Origin: Candidatus Uabimicrobium amorphum
GTDB taxonomy: Bacteria > Planctomycetota > Uabimicrobiia > Uabimicrobiales > Uabimicrobiaceae
Assembly (NCBI RefSeq): GCF_009002475.1
Contig: NZ_AP019860.1
Span: forward strand, 9,173,547 to 9,237,546
Length of the DNA stretch: 64,000 nucleotides
Direction: 5' to 3'
In this document: piece after piece, positions 53,143-62,283 of the stretch
How the letters are laid out: each line of letters starts with the position of its first letter
Position numbering within the stretch: position 1 is the first letter of the stretch
Program-made: the position numbers and the translations under genes
The notes under the pieces: generated by a model
Told to the model about the DNA's origin: nothing
What the model saw: the letters and a program-made list of their open reading frames with translations, nothing else
Database searches by the model: none

Positions 53143-55053
53143 TTAGAAAATAGAGTTGATTTCTAAGAACTTCTTTAGACTCGCTTGCGTTAAACTAAAT
53201 CCTTTGTCTTGCAAGCTTTCTTCTAGTTGTAGTCCTAGGTCTTCGAAGTCTTTCCAACGGCTGGCAGGGTTAGCACCCAAACATCTCAAAACTAGCCCAT
53301 CAACGATATCTGTCGCCTTGGCGTTGATACGGCTTGGGAATACGATTTCATTGGATTGATTGTTGATTTGTTCCGCCGTGTAAGGTTTTTGATTCGTCAA
53401 TAATTCGTAGAATAAAACACCTAGAGAGAATATGTCGCCTGATTTTGAAGGTATACCAGATTGTTTTACCTCAGGTGCCATATGAGTAAATCCAAGTGCG
53501 AATGATGGGTTTTCTTGGTGACGAATTAAGTTACTTGCTTTCGATACGCCAAGACCTACGAGCTTGATATCTAAATCTTTACTGATGATAACATTTTGTG
53601 GAGTGATCTCTCCGTGGATAATATCAATAATTGTACCACTACTGTCTATTTTGCGGTTAGCGTAAGCTAAAGCTCTACATATATTGTAAACAATAAGAGA
53701 TGCTAAGTGTGGAGGCAATAAACGATTATTTTGTCTAAGTTTATCAAGCATTGTGGCTAAATTAACACCATCAACATGCTCCATGACAACAAAGTAGTAG
53801 TTACCAAGAGCTACAAGTTTATGTACTTGCGCAATGTTTTGATGTGTAATTAAAGAAGCTCTGCGTATTTCGTTTGTCAATATTTCCAAATAAGATTGTT
53901 TGGAAAAATGTGTTTTGAGGTATTTTAAAGCTACAGGCTTATTAAATCCACAAGCACTTATTTCTTCACCACGGTACAATTTTCCCATATGCCCTTCGGC
54001 AATTTTATCTGCGATTTTGTAGGTGATTTCGTATTTGAATACTTTTGTATCTTGTTGTGTGCCAGTAAACTGGGAATCGGCAGTGACAGTGGGTTCTATC
54101 GCAATAGGTGCTGGGTTTGCTTCTATTGCTGGTATTTGTGGAGTTTGATTTGCCGCGGCAGAAGCCCCATCGTCGGATAAGAAACTCAGGTCTTGTTCAC
54201 CAGATTCTGCTGTGAAACTTGCATTTGTTAAATCATCAACACTGTGTTGTACTTTTGGCTGAGGTGCTGCGGACGATAAGCCTTTTACAGGTGACTCATC
54301 TAGAGATATTGTGGCTCCGTAAAGTTCTTCTGACTTTGGCTCTGGTTTATTGCGATTTTGTAGAGGAGAACCGGTCATTTGAATTGTGGCACCGTAAGGG
54401 TCGTCTGCTTGAGCACTTTGATTGCCTTTGTTACGATTTTGTAGAGGAGAACCGGTCATTTGAATTGTGGCACCGTAAGGGTCATCTGCCTGATTGCCTT
54501 TGTTGCGATTTTGTAGAGGAGAACCGGTCATTTGAATTGTGGCACCATAAGGGTCTTGTACACTACTTTGGTTGCGATTTTGCAAAGGAGACTGGCCACC
54601 TTGGATTGTGGGAGCATATACATCATTGGCTGGTTGGGCAAAACCACTATTTGATGTTTGAATGGTAGCTCCAAAAGGGTCTTCTTGATTACTATCGTAT
54701 CTGGCTTGTGCTGATTGTTCTATTTGTTGGACAGCAACTTGTACGTTATTGCAAAATACCGATTCGTCGTTAAAACCAGCATATCTGAAAATACCTTGTA
54801 GAGAAGCTTGGACGTTGAGCAATTTTAAATCGCCGCCGCGATTGCGAGCACCTTGGACATTTTCTAAGAAGTTTTTGAGTACAGGGGCGCTTATATGTTC
54901 AACACCCTGCATGTTACAAACTATTTTACTGCTATTTTGACTGAAAAGGCTGTTGAAAGTATCTTGAACTAGGCTAATAGTATTTTCGTCTATATGCCCT
55001 TCTAATGTTATTAATTTGATATTGTTTTGGATATCTTGTGTATTAATTTTCAT
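53143..55053 (-). CDS. STAS domain, YGATIQ repeats and degenerate kinase domain
   Basis: The 636-residue protein begins with a STAS domain (residues ~1-110; ITLEGHIDENTISLVQDTF, IVCNMQGVEHISAPVL, LKLLNVQ), like anti-sigma-factor antagonists, with Ser at the usual phosphorylation position (HISAPVL). A low-complexity linker (~120-250) has six copies of a YGATIQ unit, three of them followed by an almost identical MTGSPLQNRNK. The kinase-like domain at ~345-600 keeps the VALKYLK lysine and APE, but the glycine loop is EGHMG, HRD is HGE (HGEITPQNVII) and DFG is GLG, so catalysis is unlikely. The Thr of the repeats may be phosphorylation sites. The start is unusual, see the leader hairpin. Confidence 0.87.
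   Translation of the reverse strand: MKINTQDIQNNIKLITLEGHIDENTISLVQDTFNSLFSQNSSKIVCNMQGVEHISAPVLKNFLENVQGARNRGGDLKLLNVQASLQGIFRYAGFNDESVFCNNVQVAVQQIEQSAQARYDSNQEDPFGATIQTSNSGFAQPANDVYAPTIQGGQSPLQNRNQSSVQDPYGATIQMTGSPLQNRNKGNQADDPYGATIQMTGSPLQNRNKGNQSAQADDPYGATIQMTGSPLQNRNKPEPKSEELYGATISLDESPVKGLSSAAPQPKVQHSVDDLTNASFTAESGEQDLSFLSDDGASAAANQTPQIPAIEANPAPIAIEPTVTADSQFTGTQQDTKVFKYEITYKIADKIAEGHMGKLYRGEEISACGFNKPVALKYLKTHFSKQSYLEILTNEIRRASLITHQNIAQVHKLVALGNYYFVVMEHVDGVNLATMLDKLRQNNRLLPPHLASLIVYNICRALAYANRKIDSSGTIIDIIHGEITPQNVIISKDLDIKLVGLGVSKASNLIRHQENPSFALGFTHMAPEVKQSGIPSKSGDIFSLGVLFYELLTNQKPYTAEQINNQSNEIVFPSRINAKATDIVDGLVLRCLGANPASRWKDFEDLGLQLEESLQDKGFSLTQASLKKFLEINSIF
54350..54560. repeat. Tandem coding repeats in STAS-pseudokinase gene
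   Basis: Three nearly identical stretches of about 50 bp, starting near 54352, 54432 and 54505 and separated by variable Gln/Asp-rich codons, encode the DPYGATIQMTGSPLQNRNK units. Weaker copies extend the array to about 54285-54690. Near-identity at synonymous sites suggests recent duplication. Confidence 0.85.
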
Positions 55054-55087
55054 GGCAGATTAGATAGGAATTCTATCTATCTCCTTT
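55054..55087 (-). promoter_or_regulatory. Split ribosome binding site with fold-out hairpin
   Basis: AAAGGAG (55081-55087, minus strand) lies 27 bases before the ATG at 55053, too far for normal initiation. A 7-bp hairpin (TAGATAG with its complement, loop of 5) at 55061-55079 sits between them. Folding it out leaves 8 unpaired bases, an ideal spacing. I see no other ribosome site or start codon that fits. Confidence 0.55.
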
Positions 55088-55152
55088 CTCAAGAACAACA
55101 ACATGATTAGAAAAGAATTTTTCTTAGTATATAATTTTTGTGGGGCATAAGC

Positions 55153-55188
55153 AAGTGCAAAGTGCAATCCTTTCCAGGCTTTGCACTT
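55153..55188. terminator. Hairpin after secreted protein gene
   Basis: AAGTGCAAAG and its exact complement flank a 16-base loop between the minus-strand genes at 55239 and 55053. There is no strong U-tract. It could end transcription of the secreted protein gene. Confidence 0.45.
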
Positions 55189-55238
55189 AGAATAGGGACT
55201 CTTTGTTCTGTGCGAATTATCTATTTTGCTTATGGCTG

Positions 55239-56402
55239 TTACTTTTTTCTTTGTTGGCTTTGTAGAACTTGCTGTAGAGCGCGTATCGACATTTTTTGTG
55301 AGTTTTTATTTGTGTCTAGTATGTATCTTGTATAGCTGGTAGCAAGAGGTGATATACGCCAATGTTGTTGTAGCGACCATGCGGTTACTTGAAATAGTAA
55401 ATCTTTGACAATTTCTTGTTGGTGTTGCGCAGCGGAGTCTTTATATTTTTTCTGTGCGCCGAAGTATTTTACATTTTTTAGAGCGTCGACGATTTGCTCA
55501 ATAGGAGTTATATTACCTGTTGCGTAAAATTCAATCCATAGCATGCTGATTTGCACGAAATTGTCCACTTCACTGTATGGATCGGGAATTTGAATTTTTG
55601 TTTTGGAGACTATTTGGCGTTCCGATTCATCGCACAAGCTAAGAACCTTGTCTGTTTTACCTATTGCATTGCACAATGTGGCCATTTTTACTTTTTCGGA
55701 AGTAGAGTAAGAAGCAAAGTCTTTGAGTGCTAGATCCATTAGGTATTCATTTTTTGTAAAAACTGTGCGGAAAAAATGTAGAACATCGTATTGGAATTGC
55801 TTTTTTCCTTTTACTGTTTTTATCGGAGTAAAGTGTGTTAAAAAAGCATGCACTGCATAGTTAGGAGACGGATTTTTGTAGTAGTTGTGCATCCATTGCG
55901 AGTACTCCTGTAGAGAACCGGGATAACTACCGCGTTTCCACTCAGTGAGTTCTATTTTAAAATTTCGCTTTAATTTTTTTTTGTTGATGTAATCAACACA
56001 AAGAACTTGAATTTCATATTCTCCAATAGGATCGTTTTTGCTAAAAGATATTGGTATTACTTTTTCACAAAGCTGTTTTTTTCCCGTACCGCTATCGCTA
56101 AGCCCCGTTAATTTGTTCTTGGTAAAGCCCTTTGATCCGTCTGGTTTTACACATTTTACCCAAAATTTTACATTCGCTGCGTTGTTTTGTGTTCCATAGT
56201 TTTCGAAAAAGATACACAAACGGAATGTTTGTCCAGGAACTACTTTTTTAACCTGGGGAATAGTGTAAGCATCTTTGTCAAAGGATTTGTGCCAGTAGTC
56301 AAGAGAAGGATCTGCAAGCGTTGGAATAATTTCCACGTCGAATTGTTGCGCAAAAATGCTATTGATAAGAACCAGTACACAAAAAATACTTAATTTATTC
56401 AT
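55239..56402 (-). CDS. Secreted protein with Ig-like N-terminal domain, unknown function
   Basis: The 387-residue protein has a signal peptide (NKLSIFCVLVLINSIFA). Residues ~20-150 look like a bacterial Ig/CARDB-type beta-sandwich: VVPGQTFRLCIFFENYGTQNNAANVKFWV followed by GEYEIQVLCVDYINKKK. The rest is helical (SEYSQWMHNYYKNPSPNYAVHAFL-like stretch, then repeated helices to the basic C-terminus LQQVLQSQQRKK). No catalytic motif is visible. It is the last gene of the minus-strand run from the window's right end, about 97 bp after the GspK-like gene. Confidence 0.65.
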   Translation of the reverse strand: MNKLSIFCVLVLINSIFAQQFDVEIIPTLADPSLDYWHKSFDKDAYTIPQVKKVVPGQTFRLCIFFENYGTQNNAANVKFWVKCVKPDGSKGFTKNKLTGLSDSGTGKKQLCEKVIPISFSKNDPIGEYEIQVLCVDYINKKKLKRNFKIELTEWKRGSYPGSLQEYSQWMHNYYKNPSPNYAVHAFLTHFTPIKTVKGKKQFQYDVLHFFRTVFTKNEYLMDLALKDFASYSTSEKVKMATLCNAIGKTDKVLSLCDESERQIVSKTKIQIPDPYSEVDNFVQISMLWIEFYATGNITPIEQIVDALKNVKYFGAQKKYKDSAAQHQQEIVKDLLFQVTAWSLQQHWRISPLATSYTRYILDTNKNSQKMSIRALQQVLQSQQRKK

Positions 56403-56498
56403 AGTTTAAAATCCTCAAAAAAATCTTGATGAACAAAAAGGTGCCTACACTAAATTATTAAGGCATTCGTTAAAAGATGCAACCATTATTTTGTGGAA

Positions 56499-59400
56499 CT
56501 ACTCTGTTTGATATCTTTGTGGACGTTGAAGGTACGTAATATCGAGAGATTGTAGCAGAGGACTTTCTTTCCAAATTCCTCGACGAAAGGCTCCGTTTTT
56601 GTAAACAAAGTATACGCGGATCTCCAATAAGTCTCCTGTCACATCAATGCGATTTTCCGCTTTGGGATCTGTAAACTCATAGAGTTGTCCAGGAGTATTT
56701 TGCGGCTCTGTTGTCCAGTTAGGCTTGCCATCCACGCGAGCAAGAACTTTTATGGTGCTAAAATTTCGCGAGGGCAGTTGTGCTTGCCAGGTAACCGTCT
56801 TCCAACGAGCGTTCGGTGCTACTTTTGCTGCTTCAAAGAAAGCCACCTCGTTGTCATTCGTACTGACAAGGGCACGATCCCAATAGCGAGTAGGCATCCA
56901 ATGAACTAGTGTATTTACTGAGTGGCGCTGAATGGAAGAGCCAAAAGCTCCTCGTCCACCATTGCCTCTGATGACTTCGGGTAAGATGAGTTCATTTCCT
57001 TGGCGAATGCTATAGCCAATAATTTCTTCTCCGCAGCGCACATAACCACTTGTAGGAAAGTCCGTCGTATTGCCCAATGAAATAGAGTTTCCGCTAATGC
57101 CGGCGGTTAGAGAAGACACTGGTAGAAAAAACATCGGGAACATCGCTGTTGCCGCGTCATTGTTTCTCGCCGTAGAATTGAAAAAACCGCGTTGTACGTT
57201 TTGTAACTGTCCATTTACAATCGAAGAGTAACTAATATACTCATTTCCCATTTTTAAAATACCGCCATCGTCGGGTAAAACATTTTGATTACCAACTGCA
57301 AAGTCCTGGTTTGTACTTGCTGTTGGTTGGTTGAGTAAGATATCAAATTTTCGCGGAGCCTGGATGACTTGTAGTTCGTCAATGACAACACCTCCTTGTC
57401 CAACAGTAAAATCTTTTACTTCACTGGGAAGTTCCCCTGAAGGAAATTTGATGATGCGCGTTCGTTGTCCTTGGGGTTCATAGATGCGTGATACATCTTC
57501 GGTAAACGCCGCTAGGTCTCCTTGTGCCCAGTTGATTTCCATCTGTTCTTGTTGCGAAAAGTCGTTGTCTTGTACAATTGTGACACTGTCGAATCTACCT
57601 AAAAGGCGCGTTCTGGTGCGAAAAACGGGTAGTGCTTTGCTGCCCCGAGAATGTGAAGCGCTGATGGTGTCCGCAACATTGCGATAATTTGGGTTATACT
57701 GTTGTGTGGATACCAATTGATTGATCGAACTGTTAGAGGGGTTTAGTAGTAAAACATTATTATCGACTTTGCCGGTGTATTGGATCCATTCGTTGTCAAT
57801 CTGCACAATGCCATTGTTATCGTATTCGCTATTGTTGGCAACGGATATAGATATTGGGACGACAAACGCACCTTCTTCAAACTCTACGGCACTGGTACTG
57901 AGTTGCCCACGAATACAATTTCGTAGTTTTTTGTTGTCACTGCGCAAGTAACGAATTTTCTCCGTGGCTCCGGTTGTTGCGTCGGCAATCAATACGAATC
58001 CCGAACGAGGAAAATCTTTTGTGGATTCTACCTCAATAGTTGTTTCGGAGATACTAATGGGTGAAGTTGTTGTGGTGAACAGTTCGCCTAATCCAATGGT
58101 TGATGTGATGGTTGTTGCTGGAAATATTTTAGAACGCAAAGCACTACTATAACCCAAAGGAACAACGGCGACATCTTGCTCATGCTCATTGGCAATTGTG
58201 CCTCGGGCTCCTCGGGCAAGTTGATTTTTTGTAAAGTCTTGATAAGACTTACGTACAAGTAGACTACCGCCGGAGATACTTTGGTATTCAATCACTTCGT
58301 TACCGATGCGTACCGCCCCTTGAGAGGGAAGACCACGTGTGGAAGTTACGGAGATGGAATCTGCGGTACTGTCTATTTGTTGTCTTGTGCGTATATCTAC
58401 TTTAGCGCCATCGAAATCGTAGCGGAAATCACCTACGGGACGACCATCAACCCACAACGATAAACCACCATAATCTGTCGTATACCAAGTGGCCATTAAG
58501 TGTGTCCACAGACCACCTAGATTGATGCGCGCCGTAATTTCTGCACAACTATTTTCTTGCGTGGCGTCAAATACTTGTAACGTTAAGTTACCTCCTTCGA
58601 GAAAGCACGTTATGCGATTTTGACTTTGTTGACGGTCTCCCATATTAAATATTTCTACACGTCTCGCTGGTTGTTGGATTTTGAACCACAATGAAATACA
58701 TCCTGGACGGACTTCTAAACCTTGGGTACGAATGTTGTTTACCCGTTGTTGTCCGGTAATCCCTTCGTGCGTGTTGTCAAAAGAACTTTTTTGTATGAGC
58801 TGGCCACCTTGTGGTGAGCGATAGTTTGCAGTAAAAGTATCTAGTGAAATCCCAGTGGTATCCCCAGGAGTTTGTTGCGGAAATTGGCTAAACATGTCGA
58901 CTAAAACCGGATGGCTAATAACGCGTGTGGCTAAACGATTGTTTAAAAAATTTTGGAAATCTTGTTGGGTGTTTAATCGCCAATGTAACGTTTGTGAAGG
59001 GGCAACACTTAAAATAGTTTTACGCGTGTGTTGGGCAAGAGGAATTCCCGCAGAGTTGTTAATGACTGCCGTGGCTTGCAATGTATAAGTATCGTGGTTG
59101 TGAAATATAATGGGAGCTAATACGGGAAAAGGTTGGCGATAGTTTGTCGCACTTGGACGGATGTTAATGCCGTGAAATCGGTTTCTAAGACCATTTGTAC
59201 TGATCGCAGCGGAAAGAATACGACGAATTTTTTTCTTGGAGAAAAAGGGTTTTTCGTTGATGTCGAGTTTTTGCGCGTATTTTTCGCGTAAATCGTTGAG
59301 GAAATTTTGAAAACCTTCGAGAGAGGTAAAGTGTCCTCCTTTGGTACGTACAAGGAGTATTTCATTGACGAGGGTTGCTGCTTCTTCTCTACTTAACCAA

Positions 59401-60506
59401 CTTCCTCCGGCGCGTAAGCCTTTAAAAGTCGCAAACAATACTCTTGGAGACGCGGTGTTGATATTAATCGCCGCGGGAGGCTTGGCGGCCAACGTGAATG
59501 GGCCTCCGCGATTTTGTAATTTGCGGTCAATCACAACGCGATTTCCTCCGCTAGCGAGTATCATCGCAAGTTCGGTATTGCTACCGCTAGATATTTTTAC
59601 GATCATCCCCGGAGTATAAAAAATGGAATTATTTACGGTAAAAGCATCGGGATCACTTGGCTGGGTATTGGGTATGAGATCAGCTACTTGTTCATTTACC
59701 CAGTCGCTGTTACTTGTTGTTGTTGAGTGCACGGTAAGGGTGGAGTATAGTTTGTCGAATACCTGAGGAGAAATCGCGAAGTTTCCTCCGACATTGGCAA
59801 TGGTTTTTACTTCTTCTATTGTGCGAAAAAAACCAAAAACGGTTTGATGACTGATGATACGGTAAGCACTTGCATCCACTATTAACGTACCGCGACGGAT
59901 GTTACGTGGGGGGAGAAAATTTGGTTTATCTTGGAACAAACCACGTGTGCAACCAAAAAAATGTTTATCATCCGTGTAATTGTAACTAATGAGTTCGCCA
60001 TTTACCCACAAAAAGCCATTTTTTGGGGTGAATTGTGAAGTAGAGTCGACGGTAATCGTACTATCACTATCTGTGGCTAATTCTTCAGCGATCGCAGAAG
60101 CAATTAAATTTCCCAATAGCCACGGAGTCGCGGAATGTAAATTGATCTTTCCTTGTTCGTCTTGCACATCAACGGACCATATTTGCCCTCGGGGATTATT
60201 GGTGTCCATCGCAGGAAGTTTAATATCTATATTGTATTCGTCTGGACTGTCGGCAAAAGGGGTTTTATGCGTGGCATCGCTTTCGCGTTCACGCATGTCA
60301 TGCGTTTGCGTGAGTCGTGCTAACGCGTAGTTAATCGCACCTTTCGTTGCCATTTTAGCCTGGGCCTTTGCAAGAGTATTTTGCGAAGCCCTTTTTTCAA
60401 CAGCCATGGAAGAAGCAAAGGGAATGGCAATAATAACTAGCATACTTAGGGCAACAATTGCGAGTATGAGAGCGGCACCTTTTCGGTGAGTTTTAGTTGT
60501 TGGCAT
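56499..60506 (-). CDS. GspK-like prepilin-type protein with LamG-like domain (paralogue 2)
   Basis: I place the start at ATG 60506, giving MPTTKTHRKGAALILAIVAL, a canonical GspK leader and helix; the frame upstream to 60644 overlaps the preceding gene. The 1335-residue protein has the GspK block ININTASPRVLFATFKGL with TLVNEILLVRTKGGHFTSLEGF near residues 345-400. A concanavalin/LamG-type domain stands at ~595-690 (GCISLWFKIQQPARRVEIFNMGD, then GLWTHLMATWYTTDYGGLSLWVDGRPVGDF). The rest contains repeated beta units with a G-V-I--E-I-Y motif (AVRIGNEVIEYQSI, FVLIADATTGATEKIRYL, IVQIDNEWIQYTG, ILKMGNEYISYSS, YVRCGEEIIGYS), at least five times. The start overlaps the end of the metallopeptidase gene by 14 bp. 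Confidence 0.83.
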   Translation of the reverse strand: MPTTKTHRKGAALILAIVALSMLVIIAIPFASSMAVEKRASQNTLAKAQAKMATKGAINYALARLTQTHDMRERESDATHKTPFADSPDEYNIDIKLPAMDTNNPRGQIWSVDVQDEQGKINLHSATPWLLGNLIASAIAEELATDSDSTITVDSTSQFTPKNGFLWVNGELISYNYTDDKHFFGCTRGLFQDKPNFLPPRNIRRGTLIVDASAYRIISHQTVFGFFRTIEEVKTIANVGGNFAISPQVFDKLYSTLTVHSTTTSNSDWVNEQVADLIPNTQPSDPDAFTVNNSIFYTPGMIVKISSGSNTELAMILASGGNRVVIDRKLQNRGGPFTLAAKPPAAININTASPRVLFATFKGLRAGGSWLSREEAATLVNEILLVRTKGGHFTSLEGFQNFLNDLREKYAQKLDINEKPFFSKKKIRRILSAAISTNGLRNRFHGINIRPSATNYRQPFPVLAPIIFHNHDTYTLQATAVINNSAGIPLAQHTRKTILSVAPSQTLHWRLNTQQDFQNFLNNRLATRVISHPVLVDMFSQFPQQTPGDTTGISLDTFTANYRSPQGGQLIQKSSFDNTHEGITGQQRVNNIRTQGLEVRPGCISLWFKIQQPARRVEIFNMGDRQQSQNRITCFLEGGNLTLQVFDATQENSCAEITARINLGGLWTHLMATWYTTDYGGLSLWVDGRPVGDFRYDFDGAKVDIRTRQQIDSTADSISVTSTRGLPSQGAVRIGNEVIEYQSISGGSLLVRKSYQDFTKNQLARGARGTIANEHEQDVAVVPLGYSSALRSKIFPATTITSTIGLGELFTTTTSPISISETTIEVESTKDFPRSGFVLIADATTGATEKIRYLRSDNKKLRNCIRGQLSTSAVEFEEGAFVVPISISVANNSEYDNNGIVQIDNEWIQYTGKVDNNVLLLNPSNSSINQLVSTQQYNPNYRNVADTISASHSRGSKALPVFRTRTRLLGRFDSVTIVQDNDFSQQEQMEINWAQGDLAAFTEDVSRIYEPQGQRTRIIKFPSGELPSEVKDFTVGQGGVVIDELQVIQAPRKFDILLNQPTASTNQDFAVGNQNVLPDDGGILKMGNEYISYSSIVNGQLQNVQRGFFNSTARNNDAATAMFPMFFLPVSSLTAGISGNSISLGNTTDFPTSGYVRCGEEIIGYSIRQGNELILPEVIRGNGGRGAFGSSIQRHSVNTLVHWMPTRYWDRALVSTNDNEVAFFEAAKVAPNARWKTVTWQAQLPSRNFSTIKVLARVDGKPNWTTEPQNTPGQLYEFTDPKAENRIDVTGDLLEIRVYFVYKNGAFRRGIWKESPLLQSLDITYLQRPQRYQTE

Positions 60507-62232
60507 ATTGTAACCACAGCCTTTCGAGAGTTGAAAAATTACGAATATTATATACTTCTTGGATAGCACCTTGTGCATTGGAACCAGCTTTTTGGGCGAA
60601 TAGTAACAGCCTTTGCGATCCACCGCGTTGCAGTAAAAATTCAACGATCGATAGGCTTTGCGAATAAAAAATGGCCGCTTGGCTTTCGGATTCCGGGTAT
60701 TGTTTCATGGTGAGTAGCTGAGCGACAGGAAATACATTACCGCTTTTTAAGGCGCGCTTTAAAATAAATTTGCGATTTCGCGTACGGAAGTTAGCTTCGC
60801 TTGTCATCGCAATTCCCTCGTTGAGCCACAGTGGTAATGAGGTACGATATTTTAAGAACCATGGATACATCACGTGCGTGAGTTCATGGGGAATGATATT
60901 GGAAAGAAGTAGCGGAGCACTTGCATATAGATATACTTTGTGTTGAAAAAGACGCCCTTGTCGAAAAGCCATTTGCGTTACTCCGTCGGACCATTGTGGT
61001 AGGCCGGTATTTTTCATGTATTCCTGGCGTGAGGGAAAAATGTAGACGTCACAACGTTGTGGCCATTTTCTGTCCCAGTTTTGTGGTGCGAGTTTCTTTT
61101 GGATCACTTGCCAGTGGTATTCGAGTGTGGATGCCACTTTTTCTGCAAGCTGTTTGTTTTGATAAAAAACATTGAAGTGTTGCGTGGTTGATTTGATCCA
61201 ATTTCCAGTTGCCGGAGTATCCTGGGGAACAAAGAACGGTTGTAGACTTAGACGACTTACTACTTGTTGAGAGCGCAAGCGTGCTTGTTCTAAAGAGGTA
61301 AATTTGCGATCCCAGGGTTTGCGTTCGTTAACTACACTGCCATAGTATTGGTATGCGCGTTCATAGTCTTTTAATTTTTCTAAACAGCTCCCCGTAAGAA
61401 AAAGAGCAAGTGGGTAATCCGGGCGATGTTTTAAAATTTCCTGTAGCTGCAAGACCGCGCCATTCCAGTCTTGTTTGCTCATGTGCTCTTGCATAATAAA
61501 TTGTGTTTTACTATACAACCACGGTTGTTCTATGTATGGATATACTTTGGGGTATTGTTTTAAGGCCATTTCAAAGTATTCGAGAGCCTCTATATATTTT
61601 TTCGAACGAAAAAGCTTGTTGGCGATTTGCGAGGCACAATGGGACATTACTTGGGCCATGGTATGTTGTAAGTCGGGATTTAGTTTCACAGCCTCTTGAT
61701 ATTTTTGCAAGGCCTGTGGATATTTTTGCGTCTGTAGAAGCTCATCCGCACTCTTTTTTACCTCGAGAGCTTGATCTTGTATTTGCGATATTTGTTGGCT
61801 GTAGGGAAGAATATCTAATTTTTCGTTCAACTTTTGGGCTTTAGAAAAATAGTCCAGCGCCTTTTTGGGGTTTCTTTGTGTATATTTGCGTCCCAGTTGA
61901 AAGTAGACATCTGCCAAGGCATTTTTTAGCGTTAATTTTTTGGGGTATTTTTGCATCGCTCTTTTGAGATAGGCGATTCCTTGGTAATCAGCTCCCAATG
62001 CAATCAAACGGTTGCTTTGGGCAATAACTGTTCTCTCAAAACTTTCACGAACAATCTTTTTGACATTTTTCCGCGGAATAAAAATTTTTCCGTAAGCCAT
62101 TTTTACGGTTACACCGCTTTTATCTTTACTGATCACTTTGCCTGTGACTTGGTTACCATTTTTTAAATAGACGGTATCACTAAAAGCTGTTTGTATGAAT
62201 ACATATAGTAAAATGATAAAAAAATAACGCAT
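60493..62232 (-). CDS. Secreted TPR protein with MA-type metallopeptidase domain
   Basis: The 579-residue protein has a signal peptide (RYFFIILLYVFIQTAFS), then a small SH3-like/DUF-type N-terminal domain (VYLKNGNQVTGKVISKDKSGVTVKMAYGKIFIPRKNV) and TPR repeats at about residues 75-310. The C-terminal ~250 residues form a peptidase MA-like gluzincin domain: HFNVFYQNKQLAEKVASTLE, H449-E-L-T-H453 and WLNEGIAM with Glu472, so the zinc site is complete. It is similar in its catalytic part to the end of the kinase fusion at 47469. The gene is coupled to the GspK-like gene downstream. AGAGGTGG precedes the ATG. Confidence 0.85.
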   Translation of the reverse strand: MRYFFIILLYVFIQTAFSDTVYLKNGNQVTGKVISKDKSGVTVKMAYGKIFIPRKNVKKIVRESFERTVIAQSNRLIALGADYQGIAYLKRAMQKYPKKLTLKNALADVYFQLGRKYTQRNPKKALDYFSKAQKLNEKLDILPYSQQISQIQDQALEVKKSADELLQTQKYPQALQKYQEAVKLNPDLQHTMAQVMSHCASQIANKLFRSKKYIEALEYFEMALKQYPKVYPYIEQPWLYSKTQFIMQEHMSKQDWNGAVLQLQEILKHRPDYPLALFLTGSCLEKLKDYERAYQYYGSVVNERKPWDRKFTSLEQARLRSQQVVSRLSLQPFFVPQDTPATGNWIKSTTQHFNVFYQNKQLAEKVASTLEYHWQVIQKKLAPQNWDRKWPQRCDVYIFPSRQEYMKNTGLPQWSDGVTQMAFRQGRLFQHKVYLYASAPLLLSNIIPHELTHVMYPWFLKYRTSLPLWLNEGIAMTSEANFRTRNRKFILKRALKSGNVFPVAQLLTMKQYPESESQAAIFYSQSLSIVEFLLQRGGSQRLLLFAQKAGSNAQGAIQEVYNIRNFSTLERLWLQYANN

Positions 62233-62257
62233 AAACCACCTCTCTCATATAAATATC

Positions 62258-62278
62258 GCGAGAAGCTATGCTTCTCGC
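62258..62278 (-). terminator. Hairpin between ExbD-like and metallopeptidase genes
   Basis: A 9-bp perfect stem (GCGAGAAGC, 3-base loop) lies in the 51-bp gap between the two minus-strand genes. With only an AU-rich tail it is more likely an intra-operon attenuator or mRNA stabiliser than a full terminator. Confidence 0.45.
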
Positions 62279-62283
62279 AAACA

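Noticed and set aside
54350..54560. Possible CRISPR-like spaced repeats
   Set aside because: The repeats lie in frame inside a gene, spacers are short and of coding character, and no cas genes are present. The same holds for 16159-16326.
54219..54668. 149-residue plus-strand frame with internal repeats
   Set aside because: It is the complement of the YGATIQ repeat region of the STAS-pseudokinase gene, so its repeats are a by-product.
60507..60644. 46-codon N-terminal extension of the second GspK-like protein
   Set aside because: It overlaps the metallopeptidase gene and would bury the prepilin leader; ATG 60506 gives a canonical leader.
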